NCBI GenBank assembly: GCA_035236585.1
Contig: CP141132.1
Coordinates: forward strand, 64,887,880-64,951,879
Direction of reading: 5' to 3'
Length of the DNA stretch: 64,000 bases
Origin: Warburgia ugandensis
Lineage: Eukaryota > Streptophyta > Magnoliopsida > Canellales > Canellaceae
The notes below the pieces were generated by a model, which saw only the letters and a program-made list of their open reading frames with translations, had not been told where the DNA came from and made no database searches. Positions 1-14,009 of this stretch are shown here, in pieces (position 1 is the stretch's first letter; every line of letters begins with the position of its first letter). Both the position numbers and the translations under genes were made by a program.

Positions 1-537
1 AAAACTAAGAAAAGGAAAAGAACTATTTCATTAATGGCCAAATTACAAGGAATTGTTACATAAGTAACAAAAAGAAAGTAAATAAAACAAATAAAGGTCC
101 TTAAAATTTGGGCTTGAAATCCACTATAGGGCCCACATGGTGTTTCACTCAAAAGAAGTTTGTACACTTCTCTTCAACCCAAATACACTAAAGCTACCGT
201 CAAGCTTTTTTCTTCGCATTAACCTGATATGCCACAAACCGACAAATTCCATCCAATGATCCTTAGGAATGAAGTATTAGTGCAACCAAGAAAAGAGAAG
301 CATTAACACCTTTTCCTAAACAATCACCACCCAAGAAAGAAAAGAAGATTATGAAATGGAAGTAGAAAAAGTTACAACATTTTTCCTAAGATGGAAACTC
401 TAAAAAGAGGGCAACTTTAATGAGTTTGTATAAAGAGGAGATTAGATGTCATTAATCTTTAAAATAGGACAGCCATATAGTAGGCTTCCTTCCTTAAACA
501 TAAAATAGAATAAAAGAAAACAAATTGGAGACAATGA
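1..537. other. Unassigned AT-rich repeat flank
   Basis: No gene is visible. The stretch is AT-rich and non-coding in all frames. Together with the sequence after 3,501 it formed one continuous stretch before the solo LTR inserted. I cannot assign it to a family. Confidence 0.4.
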
Positions 538-542
538 CCCTT
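538..542. repeat. Left target-site duplication of solo LTR 1
   Basis: The bases CCCTT stand immediately before the LTR start TGTGACGACC. The same CCCTT follows the LTR at 3,497-3,501. A perfect 5-bp direct repeat is what an LTR-retrotransposon integrase leaves. Confidence 0.85.
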
Positions 543-3496
543 TGTGACGACCCGGGTTTTTGAATACTTTTTTTTTATATAAAAATTTTCGAAAGGTGGG
601 GCCCCAATTTTATAAAAACCAAAACAGCAAAAAATAATTTCAATCGAATTTCATTTTTTGAAAAATCCCAAGGTCAACCATTGATGCAAAACAAGATTAT
701 TATTTTTCCAAGTAAACATGTTTAAAATAGATTTACTATTCCATGACTCATCCAGTCATCAGCCACATTCCCATAACAGTATAATCAAGTCCAATAACAT
801 ATATATACCTACATAGTCCATGTGAAACTAGAACATACCTCTCAAAGGCTTCTTGATCACTATTCTTCTAACTCCTCATATGTCCTGCCTTTCTTTAATA
901 TCTGAGGCATTGCAACAATAATGCAATGCCTCAGCAAGCAATGCTTGGTAGGTACATAGACTTTTAATGTATATCAATAGAATAAAATTGAATAATCATA
1001 CTGATACAATGAGTAAAGCAATTTTCTACAAGAATATAATTATTTTAAGCAATGCTAATAAAATCTCAAAACATCATATACGATAAAACATGCATCTCAC
1101 AGATTTAAAACATGATATAGTCTCATGTAAATGAGCATTCAATAATAATAGGGCACCTTAAGGTACATGGGTTCGACGAGTGTCCCATACACTCGTATCA
1201 CAGATCATGAGTACTCATATCAAACCTCTGAGTGTCGTCACACCGAGGCATACCATCACATCTTCATGCTCATCATGCAAGCACACAGAATAAGAGTATG
1301 GATCGTCATGCAGCAGTGGCAACCCTCCACGGTCTCAACCACCGCCGCTCCCCGTCAACACCATAATGGAAGACTTAGCGTCCATCCCCATGGAAAGGCC
1401 TGGACTAGTAGTGTGGACTATCCATGTTACCAACCCCTACCAAAAGCCATCTACGGGCAGGTGTCTATCATATCACATCACAAATCTCAGAGGATGGATG
1501 GTTGGCCCTCTCCCTCCTAGCATGACATCCACCGGGTGAGAGCACCTGTCATAAAACTCAAAACACAAAATCACGTATGTCAAAAACCAAGAGCACTCGT
1601 CACTTGCAATCCCCAAGGTACGCCCCTCATCCCGGGGTTAGCATCTAAAAGGACCAACCACCAGGCCTCCACTTTCCTTTCTCATGAAAACTCATCAATT
1701 TCAGTGATGCAATAAGGAAAGATAATTTTCTATTTGTGCATAAGTAGATAATTGAATTCTCATGAAACCATCGGTCATAATCCATTCAATACATGATTGA
1801 AATCAAATAGCGATCATAACATAAAACTCTAAATCTCACAAAATCATCGATTAATAATAAGTGCAATTTAATCACAATCAATCATGATGCCATGATAATA
1901 CAAGGTTTTAAATCAAAACGAAACATTATATGTCGTCACCTACCTCAACGTGAGATCACCCAACTCAAGCATATAATCCCCTTATCATGTACGTTCAAAT
2001 GTACCTGTCAGTACCACAATACTATTTCGTGTTATTTATTATATTATTATGGAATCTATGATGATCCAACCATGGGATCATCCTCTAAGATCTCTAATTA
2101 TGATTTGGTTCTTAATTTAGTCTCATCTCATGTCTATCTGTTCGTTTTTATGTGTATCTACCGTTTATACCTTAATCTAACGATCAGATCATCCTCAGAT
2201 CAATAATTTTTCAAGATCTGGTTCAGACCAATGGTCTAAATCAATTTCTAGAGTAGTCACACTAATATACTCCTTAGAACCCTTATTTATTATCATACTT
2301 TATCTCATTGTTCAAGTATTGATGCCTAATCACCATTTGATCAGTTGGTTCTAAGTTATTAATTAATATTTTATAATTTAACTAATCTAAAAGTAATCAA
2401 ATGTAGGTTTTCAAGCTAAATCTAGGTCCACATCGTCAATACGATAGCAACGGATGTTTTCGCTCGTGATTTGGACCTCTGTAGCTCCTAAAATCAAGTT
2501 TTTTGTGAAAAGACTTCATAAATTAATATATTAATTTATAGGGGTAAGTACGCGTGCGCCGACTTACATGGGCGGTGCGGTTTGCACCGGCTTACACCAG
2601 CACACTGCACGCCCAGGACACCCAGTGCGTTTCGGACATCCGGGACAATGCATAAGGGCGTCCTGCGCGTGTGTGCGATACACATGCGTGCGATGGAGCA
2701 CCTGCATGCGCACGTCTCCGTCTGTGCATCCCAGTGGGCGTCTTGGGCCCACTGTCCATCAAGGACGATGAACCCAAGCCGTCCACCTTGTTTTGGCTTG
2801 ATTAGAGCCCAAAAACTCTGATTTTTTATCTATTTTCACCGTTCCTAGGGTTTTTGGATCCAAAGATTACAATGAACGGCTTAGATTTCTCATTTGAGGT
2901 GTCTTTAACATGGGGTCTAATCATGTTCTACGGTTTTGAATCCATAGGCCATCCAATGGCCATTTTGATCCGATCTAGCCCAGATTTGTGAGGGAAAAGT
3001 TGGAAAACAAGATAAATAACAAGTTAAAGTATGTAGCTTACCTGATTAAAGCCAAAGATGGGAGATCAGAGCCCTCTAGTGCATGCAAACTTCAAGTCGT
3101 TTTCGTAGTGTGCACAGGGGAAAACGAGGGTTCTCCTCTAGTTGTTTGGCGTGGGAATGGAAGTGGGAACTTGTATTTTATAGTCTAAGTGCCGATTTTT
3201 TCGAATGGAAGGTAGATCAGTGCCTTCCTCCATTAGAACTCTAATGGAAGTGGAAAGGGGTGCGTTCTCAAAATGAATCCCTTTAATTAACCTCCCTGGC
3301 AATTTACCCTTACACTTAAAATGATCATATCTTACTCATCCGAACTCCGTTTTCGACGTTCTTTATACCATTCAATTCATATCAATGTGTACTTTCTAGT
3401 TTTAGTGATTTCAGAACCAAATTCTATGCATAAATTTTTTTAATTAATTTATCTTATTTTATTACTAATTTAGGGTTAAAAATTGGGGTTATTACC
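543..3496. mobile_element. Solo LTR of a long-LTR retrotransposon (copy 1)
   Basis: About 2,954 bp, starting TGTGACGACCCGGG and ending GGTTATTACC. The homologous copy at 20,750-23,709 ends in TTACA, so the terminal CA here has mutated to CC. The two copies align over their whole length. No internal retrotransposon sequence is attached and both sides carry the duplication CCCTT, so this is a solo LTR left by recombination between the two LTRs of a full element. It contains no credible coding region. Termini and length fit a Ty3/gypsy-type LTR, but family and transcriptional orientation cannot be fixed without the internal region. Confidence 0.85.
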
Positions 3497-3501
3497 CCCT
3501 T
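3497..3501. repeat. Right target-site duplication of solo LTR 1
   Basis: CCCTT is identical to bases 538-542, and together the two bound the solo LTR. Confidence 0.85.
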
Positions 3502-4759
<1,258 letters not shown>

Positions 4760-4959
4760 ATTTATGCTAACATAACATGATGTATTATTTTATTCTAGGC
4801 AAAAGTTGTTAGTTTTCTTGCTATTGAATTCATGCTAGAAAAGGAGTATTTATTAGTCAACCTCATGCTAGGTACCAAGTGATTTCACAGGTCAATGTTT
4901 ACCATAGTTATAGAGTGTGGATCTTTGCTTAGATCTCCTTAATAAATGATGAATAATCA

Positions 4960-6060
4960 AGAATGTTAGCTTTGGGTTGCATGCTCATAAGTATATAAAT
5001 GTTAAATTGCACACAAATAAGTATAGAGACGTTAAAGGATTCATACACATGAACCACCTTGAATCATGGGAGAGTTCATGTGCATGAACTACTTCAAATA
5101 TAAAAGAGTTTATGCATGTTAACCACCTTGAATCATAGGGGAGACCATGCATGTTGAATCAAAGGAGAATCTATGTGCATGACTCATGTTAAATTGTGGG
5201 AAGATTAGTTCACCTGGTCCAATTGATTGACATGCAGGATCCAAGACTGGATCATTGGAGGATTCATTCACATAGTCATTTATGAATTGATGCGCATGGT
5301 AGCAAGTTGATTCCTAGAGGGTCCACATGCATAGCCCTTGTTGGATTGATGCACAGGACCCTAAGATTTGATCCATGCAAATGATCCATGTTGAATGATT
5401 ATAGGGTCTAGGCATATGACTCTTGTAGGATTGATGGTGCAAGATCCATCTTATAGATTATTGATTAGTGGAAATACATCTAACTGCTTAAGTCATCGAT
5501 CTATGCACATACACACACCTTCTAGGCTGTTGATCTATGCACATAGATTTGGTAGCTTGGACAGTCGATTCATGCATAAAGAATTTTCTTCCCTTTTGTT
5601 GATTTGTGCAATGGACTTACTAGTTTGGCCATTGATTTTGTATGGATCAGCCCTTTGGGCCGTTGATATAAGCACACAAGATCCAGATTTTTTTACCATT
5701 GATCAGTGCACATAGATTTGATTAATTAAACATGGATTTACACCCAAAGATCCATCTTGGCTGGAAATTGATCCACGAGCACAAGACATGGCTTTTTGTG
5801 TGGTTGATCTATTCGCATAGATCTGGCCATTTGGTATAAATCTATGCTCATGGATATATCATCTTGGACATCAAGCTAAGCTTGCAAATCTAACATTTTG
5901 AACCTTTGATTTGAGGATGTGGATTTATCACCATGGACCCTTGATCATGTGCACTTAATTGATCACCTAGAATATGGGACTTAAGTACTTAGATCATTGA
6001 AATAAATCCTCAATCTATGGATACCAAACCACCTCTAGATTCCAAGTTTGTGAGCATAGA
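4960..6060. repeat. Degenerate tandem-repeat array, unit about 35-55 bp
   Basis: Imperfect units built on motifs such as TTGATCTATGCACATAGAT, CATGCATGTTGAATC and CACCTTGAATCAT recur for more than 1 kb (for example near 5,052, 5,122, 5,491, 5,530 and 5,700). Divergence between units is high. It reads as an old minisatellite or satellite fragment. Open frames inside it are by-products of the repeat. Confidence 0.6.
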
Positions 6061-6075
6061 TGCTTTAGGATTGTT

Positions 6076-6303
6076 GATCTTTTGATATAGAATAGATTGA
6101 TCATTTACCTTGATTATATAATCCATGATCTTTTGATATAGAATAGATCAATCATTTGCCTTGATTGTATAATCCATGATCTTTTGATATAGAATGAATT
6201 GATTGTTTGCCTTAGTTGTATGATCTAAGATCTAATACGTGATCTTTTAATATAGAATGGATTGATTGTTTGCCTTAGTTGTATGATCTAAGATCTTATC
6301 ATA
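6076..6303. repeat. Four-unit tandem repeat, 51/51/63/63 bp
   Basis: Units begin GATCTTTTGATATAGAAT at 6,076, 6,127, 6,178 and 6,241. The first two are 51 bp and end in TAATCCAT. The last two are 63 bp because of an added ATCTAAGATCT-type segment. This is a clear higher-order change of unit length within one array. Confidence 0.9.
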
Positions 6304-8407
6304 CAAGATCAACTAAATTATTGTTAGGTCTCATGTTTCATGATCATCCAATATATGATTAAGTAATTTCTATCTCCTTGATCGCATGAAATATAACCAT
6401 CTAATACATACTTGGTTGATCTATAAGTTTGAATGTGTAATCTATTATTTCATTGATTGATAATTGTTAGACTTTATAGCTTATGAACCTTAGCACTTTT
6501 CATGAGAGAAAAGGACTTAGTATAAAAGGAATTGCTAGAAATTCTTATCAATAATGAAGAATCTACAGTTTAGACTTTGCACAATGTGTATGATCTAGTG
6601 AATGAAAATTATCCCCTCAGTGAGTTTAGTTACTTGAGATATAAGTGATGGGTATGAAATACCTAGTATATGATTTTGACAGGCTCAAGGCCCAATGGAA
6701 ACTATGCTAGGGGGTAGTGTGGATCTAGCCACCCAACCCATGACCACCTAAAAGTGGAATGATATCCAATGCCCAAAAGGGGCATATTTCTCGACTAGTG
6801 GTAGGGACCATAGTAGGTGACTTATGGCACCCTATTGAGGCGATCCATAGGCACGTGAGGATGTGGTTGAAGTCTTTCCAAGATATCAGAAAGCGCATGA
6901 TACAATGATCTAGTTGTGAGCATAGTGAGTTCCAGGTGACTTTCTTAAATTTTGATTTGATTTCTAAGGATCCTAAGCTTTGGTTCTAAACTAGAGCCTT
7001 GGATGAGTGGTGGACGATCACTCATGAGTTTTGTTACTTGAATTATTTCTCTTATGTACTATAGAGCGTTACATTTATCGATTGGAGAGACTGATGATAA
7101 GATTTTGTTTTCTCTTCTTTTGATCATATTACTTCTAGGAAGTATGACTTTATGAGTGCTATTTGTGAATGATATTTGAAAATGTATTATGAATGCCTCC
7201 ATATGAATATAGTGTGAAAGTGACCCAGGTAAGGGGATATTTATTTTAGTTGTACTCAAAATATGATTTCAAAACATGTATATGCTAGATGCCATTGTTT
7301 TCTATATTTTAGGCGGTTTAGATTTATCTACTAGGTATATATGTATACTCAACCTACAACATAAATGAAATCCTTTGGAAAGGGTAAAGATTGAGAAGTA
7401 GAACGTTTGGGTGAGCATTCAGCATAGGGAAAAAGTGAGGAGATGTCTCACTTGTTTTATTTAAGAACTATGTGATTATGATTATTCATAATAGAAATAT
7501 TTTTATTTTTATCTGAGATACTCTAGTAACATGGTTGTGATAGATGATTATCCTTGGGATTGATTTTTTTTTAATATGTTTATATGGGCTCAGACATAGG
7601 CCACCACTATATCTATATATGGGGGGGGCGGGGGGGGGGTGTTTTGGATAGAATGCACTTGAAGTTTTAAAATTAAATGATGCTATAAAAAAATTTACAC
7701 ACATTTTGGTCTTTTTAACAAAACAGAAAGGAAAAATTTAGGGATCGATCCTGCTTTTTAAAAAAATTGTGATTTAAAATCCTAGGTCATTACAGGAATA
7801 TAAGACCTAGCTTGGAAGAATTCATGCATGCAACCATAAATCGGTGTGTGCGTGTGATTATAAAAGGAAAGTTGCATTCTTACACTATATGCAACTAAGA
7901 TGCATGAATCTACATTAATATGCATGACTTTCTAAATTAAAAATGCTTTCTAAATCTAATAAACTAACATGTATGGTGTATCTAAACTAATCATAGAAAG
8001 TAAGAAAAAGGAAATAGAAAGTCAAACTAAGTCAAATAGGATTTATAAATTAAGAAAGTGCTAATTCTAAATTAGTTAAATGCTATATTTAAGAATCTAT
8101 CATGCAACTACTTTCTGAAATGGTTCTACACTAATCCTATACAATGAATGAAAAGCAAATTAAAAAAGTTTCTAAAACTAAAAAATAAGAAAATCTAAGA
8201 TCTAAACATGTATTCCAAAATTGAAAACTACCTACTTTTAAAATAGGAAAGCACTCAGAAACATGGCAACTAAATATGCCAAATGGAAAGTTATACTACA
8301 AAGTAAGACATAGCCTAAAGAAACAAAATCAATGTGCAAATTTATCATGACTGCAATTAAGTTATTCTACAAATTAAGCAATGTATAAGAAATAGAAAAA
8401 GACACAT
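6304..8407. other. Non-coding stretch with a G run
   Basis: No supportable gene. Bases 7,621-7,639 are a nearly pure guanine run interrupted by one cytosine, capable of G-quadruplex formation. The rest is AT-rich and unassigned. The Athila-like relic begins near its right edge. Confidence 0.4.
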
Positions 8408-8437
8408 CCATGTATAAAATTACCTCCATATGCTGGT

Positions 8438-9728
8438 ATGATTAAAATAAAGCTAGGAGTAATTCAATTACTTCCAAAATTTTATGGGTTGAATAGTGCG
8501 AGTCCTTATGTGCATTTAAAAGAATTTGATGAAGTGTGCATGATTCAACATACACAAAACATTGAATTAGATATTTTAAGACTCAAACTATTCCCTTTGT
8601 CTTTAAAGGAGAAAGCTAAGATGTGGTTTTATTCACTGCCAACAAATTCCATATGAACATGGCAAGAAATGATTAGGAAGTTCTTGAATAAGTTCTATCC
8701 TATGCATAAGATGAATGCTCTTCGCCGAAATATAATGAATTTTACCCAAATGGATAAAGAAACCTTTTATCAATGCTGGAAAAGATTTAAGGAATTGTTG
8801 TTAACTTGTCCCCATCATAGATACGAACTTTTGTGTATCATTAGCTTCTTTTATGAAGGACTTCATTCTAATATGCGCTAGTTTGTTGAAATGATGTGCA
8901 ATGACAATTTCTTCAACAAACAATGTAAAGAGGAGCAAGAGTATTTGGAATGGCTAGCAGAGAGAGCACAAACTTGAGCTCATTAAGAAAAAGGAGGTTA
9001 CCCAAACAAGCCTAAGTCCACCACCACATTCTCTAGGGGAGAAATATATGCTATGAATAAAAAAGATAATATGAAAATAACATCCCTAGCTCTAACAGAG
9101 GCCATGGAAATGGGAAAATTTTCCTCTAAGAAAGTAGAATAGGTGTGTGATAATTATGAAAGTAATAAACACCCCACTTAAGAATGTCCTATTGCTCCTA
9201 CATTTCAGGATGCACTCAATGAACCGACACATTCTTATGAGCAACATTTTTCCCATCTTTAGAGACATATAGTCCTAACTCGAGTAATCATCCTACTATT
9301 AGTTGGAGAAATGAACATAATGTTGTTGTCTCACATAAGGCCCAGTACCAACCCCATTACCAAAAACAAGGACCACTTACTCCCGAACCTTACCTTCCTC
9401 CACATAAGAGGAGAGTGGAGGATAATTTTCATCAAGTCATGCAATACCAGGAGAAGAAAATTGCTCAAATTCAAGCCCAATTAAAAGGGAACTCAAATTC
9501 CATGATATGATGTCTCGTACCATTGATCAAGGGTCATGTCTTATTCCACCAAATGAAAACCTTGATGATATGGATGTGGTAGGTGAGATTATTTCTTCAC
9601 TTACAAGCATGGAACAAACGAAGGCAATTACCATTATTCATAGTGGTAACACAATTGAGAAATTTGGTCCTAAAAAGGCTAAAATAATGCTCAAACCTGT
9701 TAGAGAAAGAAACAAATTTGTTGATTAA
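8438..9728 (+). pseudogene. Degenerate Athila-like gag (copy C)
   Basis: Successive frames read as one gag broken by stops and frameshifts. Frame pieces at 8,438-8,656 and 8,669-8,881 contain the capsid-type segments LKEFDEV, LSLKEKAKMWFYSLP, WQEMIRKFLNKFYP, CWKRFKELLLTCPHH and ISFFYEGL, which are characteristic of plant Athila/Tat-type gag. The CCHC knuckle near 9,150 is damaged: its second cysteine reads as tyrosine and a stop falls inside it. The last piece, 9,507-9,728, corresponds to the gag end. It cannot encode a working protein as it stands. Confidence 0.85.
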
Positions 9729-11734
9729 GAAAATGTCACACACATTGAGCAATATGACATCCTTGCTCCATTTTTAAAAAGGCTACATCAAGCTCTTATA
9801 AATGCCTTTAGTTATGAAAAGCAGGCTAAAGATAAATTTATCTTGCTTGGGGATAAAATGAAAAATTTTTAATTCACTAATCAGTCCATTTCAGAGGCTT
9901 ATCCATCTCACTTTTTATGGGACCCAGGGAATTTTATAACTCATTAATATTTTTTTCCTCTAAAATTTTTTCCTTTGTAATAATTGTGTACCTTATTTTT
10001 TTCTTTCTTCTTTCTTTTCTTTTTCAGAAATTCTTTTTATACATCTCCTAATTAATTTCAAATTTCTCAATGCATTATCATCATCCTACTTTTTAAACAT
10101 TGAGGACAATATTTCTTTTAAGTCAGGGGGTGTAGAATTCTAGGAAATTCTAATTTTTTTAGGTTTTTTGGTGATTTTCTTGATTTTTCAAAAAAAATAA
10201 TCAAATTTTAGGTCAATTCCTACACTATAATAACGTTGGCTTATTAATGGTCCTCAACATGACTAATTTGTCATTTTACTTGTTTTCTAATGTATTCCAT
10301 TAAAGCTAGGTCTCAGATCACATATGTACACGCAATTGCATATAGATAGTCTAAATTGATGAGTAGCAATGACTTAGGAGTCCTGAAGAAATTCAGTGGA
10401 GACCTATAACCTAAGTGAGCTTTAGACTCATTCATTCTTTTTGAGAGGTTATAAATATTTCTAATTTTCTTCAGTGTGCTTAAAGAAACTTGATCCTATC
10501 AACTTTCAAATTTGAGCAATTACCTGAATAATTAGAGTATTATCATTAAGGTTCTAAAAGTTCATCGAATTTGATAGATTATAGAAAACCTATAAAATGA
10601 TTTAGGCCATATTTGTTAACCTAGAGACATAAAGCCTACCCAAAAATATTTTTACCACTAGTCAGCCAATTTCAGCCTTTATATAACTTTTTTCTTTTCT
10701 TGCCCAACTAACCTTAACCCATATTAACCCACTATAATATATCCATTACCTATTTCTTCAAAAGATAAGTTAGATATGAATGAAAATATACGTTTTAGTT
10801 GCAATCAAAGCAAAAAAGTGAATATTAAGAATAGAAATTCAAGTGTAAAATAATAATAATAAATAAAATGAGTGAAAGAAAAGTTTGAAGAATGCAAAGA
10901 AAGTGGAAAAAGAAATATTCACTTTAGTACAAGCAAAGTAAAGAAAGAATTATCAACTTTAGAAGACCTCTACTTACTTTTGAAGAAACTTTGAATACCC
11001 TTATACCTTTGCTTTTGTACCCTGTCCTATGCCTTCTTTTAGTCCAGTAGAGACCAAATGATTTTAGAGGGAATATAGTCTTGATGAGGATATGAAAATA
11101 TAGGATTTAGAGAATAATACTTCTAAAAGTTCAAAGATAATTGCATCTTATTCTTTCTAAGGGGATCAAAACTACATTCCGTAGTAACTCCCATTCATTT
11201 ATGAGCACATGTGAGATAAATTGCTTTTATTGACTCTGCTTACATATTTAAGAGAGATATGATTTGTACCTTTATTTGAGAGATGTTATTTCTGGGTGTA
11301 TGTCATTTGTGAGGATTGAGATCAAGCAATGTTTCAAATGTAGTCGAAAGTTGTAGTCTATTCAGAGATAAAAATTATTTTATATGAAGACTGCACCCAC
11401 CCACCCACACACACACACACACACACTCTGAGATCGAAGCTAAATCGAAATGTCTTTAGCATCTGGGTAGAGTTGCGAATTTTTCATTCACATGCTAAAG
11501 TGACAGATTTATTTGAGGAAAAAGTTGGAATTGACTAGAAAATGATATTTTGAAAATTTGTGGGTATATTCACTACAAACCCTCACAAGGCCTAACTCGT
11601 CCACTAGGGTAAATTAAGGGTTTAAGGGTTTGTTGCATATGCTAAATGCAACCATGAGTACCGTCGAAAACAGCAATTTAGGTCATGATTTTTCACATGT
11701 TTTGTTAGAGACTAGCAAAATGCTGGTTAGGGGG
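9729..11734 (+). other. Untranslated internal tail of copy C, with purine tract
   Basis: This follows the gag stop and contains no pol. Near 10,096 it carries ACATTGAGGACAATATTTC followed by a G-rich TCAGGGGGTG. That resembles a signature I associate with the internal tail of Athila/Tat-type elements. The reverse complement of the same tail occurs at about 24,370-26,228. The G-rich stretch at 11,725-11,734 precedes the LTR and is the likely polypurine tract. A CA-rich microsatellite lies at 11,396-11,427. Confidence 0.75.
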
Positions 11735-12362
11735 TGTTAAGTGTTCAATTTTGCCTAAAATAACCTTAAATTAGCATTTGATTATATTATCCAACTAACT
11801 AATTTTATAATTTTAAATCAATTTTAGCTCTAAGTGATCATCCAAACATTATTTGAAAATTTAACAGTTAGATGATCATTAAACTAATTAAATGAGTAAT
11901 TAATGGTATGGATGATTCTAAGTTAGTTTTCTATTTTGCAGATTGATCAAAATAAACTTTGGACAACTAAAATTGACCTTATAAGTGTCAAATTTGGAAA
12001 AGATATGATGGGTCCTACTTGATATGAAGAGGTTGCATGCTGTCGACACAAGGTTCATATCATAAGAAATCATGGGAGATACTACATGCCAATACGTAGA
12101 CAGCATCAAGCATATCAACCACCATATGGCCGCATGCCTACTAGGTGCATGGGAGATAGTATAGCATGGGCAAACTGCACACCTGCATGGGCAGTCATGG
12201 GAACCCAATAAAGAAAGAAACAAATCGGGCCCCTCTTATAAGATGGCATCTACCACCTGCAGTTCCGTTCTTCTTCAATCTCCCTCCTAGAGGAGAGAGG
12301 GGGAAGGATTGTTCCTCTCCACACCTCTCGTGCTCTCCCCCTCCCAATTCTCTTTCTCCTGT

Positions 12363-12450
<88 letters not shown>

Positions 12451-14009
12451 ACCATCTTCCCTGTCCTCACCTCACCACACTCCAGCTATTCCCCTCATCA
12501 ACTGCTTTGCCTCTTTCCTTCCTATTAGCCCAGAATCGAACTCAACCCCCTTTCTCTCTTCCTTTCTCTCTGATTTGCTTCACCAGCCTTCTCTCTTTTA
12601 TTCCTCTTTACAAGAGAGGCGGAAGGAATGTTCCTCTCTGCCTCTCCTATTTCCCCTCTATCTCTCGTCTCTCTCATTCCTCTACACATAGCTATCCTTG
12701 CTTCTCCCTCTCTCCTTTGGCCTCACCTCCCTTCCCTTGGTGTTTACTCATTTTTTTCAAATCTATCAGCTCTCTCTTCCCTCCCCTGTCATGAAGAGAG
12801 GTGGAAGGATGGTTCCTCTCCACCTCTCCCTTTATTTCCAGGCAAACCCATTTCTCCCTTCTTCTCCTCCCCACTAGCTAACCATTGGTAAGTGACACAC
12901 CACACATGCTCAACAGGTCAATTCCATCTATCACTCTTCCTCTCTCACCCCGCACCTCTCTTCTCTCAATTTCTCTTTCCTCTTCTCTCCTATCTCTCCA
13001 TTTCCCTCCATCTCTCATTTCTATCTGCCCTCTGGCTGAACCAGTTGCGCCCCATCCCAGCATAGGGGCAACAGACCAACAACCACAAGCGTCATCTACT
13101 CTCTCCTTCTCTCGGACTCCTTGTTCTTCACTGCCCCAGACCATCTGTTTCTCCTCTCTTTCACAGCTTCCTCTGTTCCTACTAGCACTATCTACCCCTC
13201 CTATTTTCTCTCTCTGCTACCTACCACTCTCTCCATCTCACTCTTGTTCATCACCAGCAAGGACCAGTGCAACTACCAACAGGTATCCTTGTAACTAGCC
13301 GCGGCCAACACCTACCACCACAATCTCACGCCCCCCTCTCTACTTTTATTTCCCATTCTCTCTATTTCCCCTACCTCTATCTCACTTGTGTTTCATCTGT
13401 TTTCACCTCTAAGAGCTTCCTCTTCTTTGCAGAAAAAAGAAGAAAAAAAAACCCAATATGGGTTTCTCTCTTCTTCTTTTTTCCCAAATCTCCTCCTTTT
13501 CATCCTTGCATTTCTCTGTTCTTTGTCTTCTTTGTTTCTTTGAATGTACTATTCATGAACAACTTTAGTTACTGTTCAAAGAAGGAACTTTACTATTGCA
13601 ACAATAGCTTTTTTGTCATCAAATTTCATTTTTGCCCATAGTCTCTCAGTTTTAATTCCAGATGTATCTGTTTTGTCTTTTAGCCTATTCTGTCTTTTTC
13701 TTAATCATCTTTTACTTATTCTTGTTTTATCCTATTCTCGTTTAAGCCATAACTATGCAGTCTGAGTTCCAATTCGTTGCATGACACAACTATCAAGATA
13801 GGAAAGCTGCATTTGGATTGTTATTGTATTTAATTTCATTTAAATTTAGAACAATGTACTCATGGGTTAATCAATTTGAATGTTATTTTTGCTAACTTAT
13901 AATTAAAGTTTGTGTAAACTCCAACATTTTCAAGTCGAGTCCCCATGGAATTGACCCAGACTTGCACTAGCTAGACTACAACAACCGTGCACTTACAAAA
14001 AACTCAACA
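11735..14009 (+). repeat. 3' LTR of copy C
   Basis: About 2,275 bp, starting TGTTAAGTGTTCAATTTT and ending ACTCAACA. The start matches the reverse complement of the LTR ends at 24,369 and 31,200. The last 100 bases match the reverse complement of the LTR starts at 19,237 and 29,165. The middle is strongly CT-rich and includes a pure (CT)n tract. Long serine/leucine frames in it follow from base composition. Only this LTR of the element survives, so no target duplication can be tested. Confidence 0.88.
12366..12446. repeat. (CT)n microsatellite inside the LTR
   Basis: About 81 bp of uninterrupted CT repeat inside the CT-rich part of the LTR. The corresponding place in the minus-strand LTRs carries shorter GA tracts (for example 20,541-20,562), so the tract is expandable. 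Confidence 0.97.

Larger units (their letters stand above)
8408..14009 (+). mobile_element. 5'-truncated Athila-like gag-only LTR retrotransposon (copy C)
   Basis: The sequence from about 8,408 matches the reverse complement of the internal region of the complete element at 19,237-31,200. It contains a broken gag, the untranslated internal tail, a purine tract and a 3' LTR. The 5' LTR, primer-binding site and first part of gag are missing; homology starts abruptly near 8,408. As in the other copy, no protease, reverse transcriptase, RNase H or integrase lies between gag and the LTR. The strand is set by gag and by the purine tract before the LTR at 11,735. Confidence 0.85.

Noticed and set aside
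2564-2821. Four overlapping frames on both strands in a GC-richer patch
   Set aside because: They lie inside solo LTR 1. Frames on both strands at once indicate base composition, and the homologous patch at 22,837-23,123 does not keep the same proteins.
4960-6303. CRISPR-like array
   Set aside because: Repeats are adjacent and diverged with no unique spacers of constant length, and the DNA is plant nuclear.
12166-13641. Several overlapping serine/leucine-rich open frames of 87-161 codons
   Set aside because: They follow CT-rich LTR composition and the (CT)n tract. They carry no domain and overlap in several frames.
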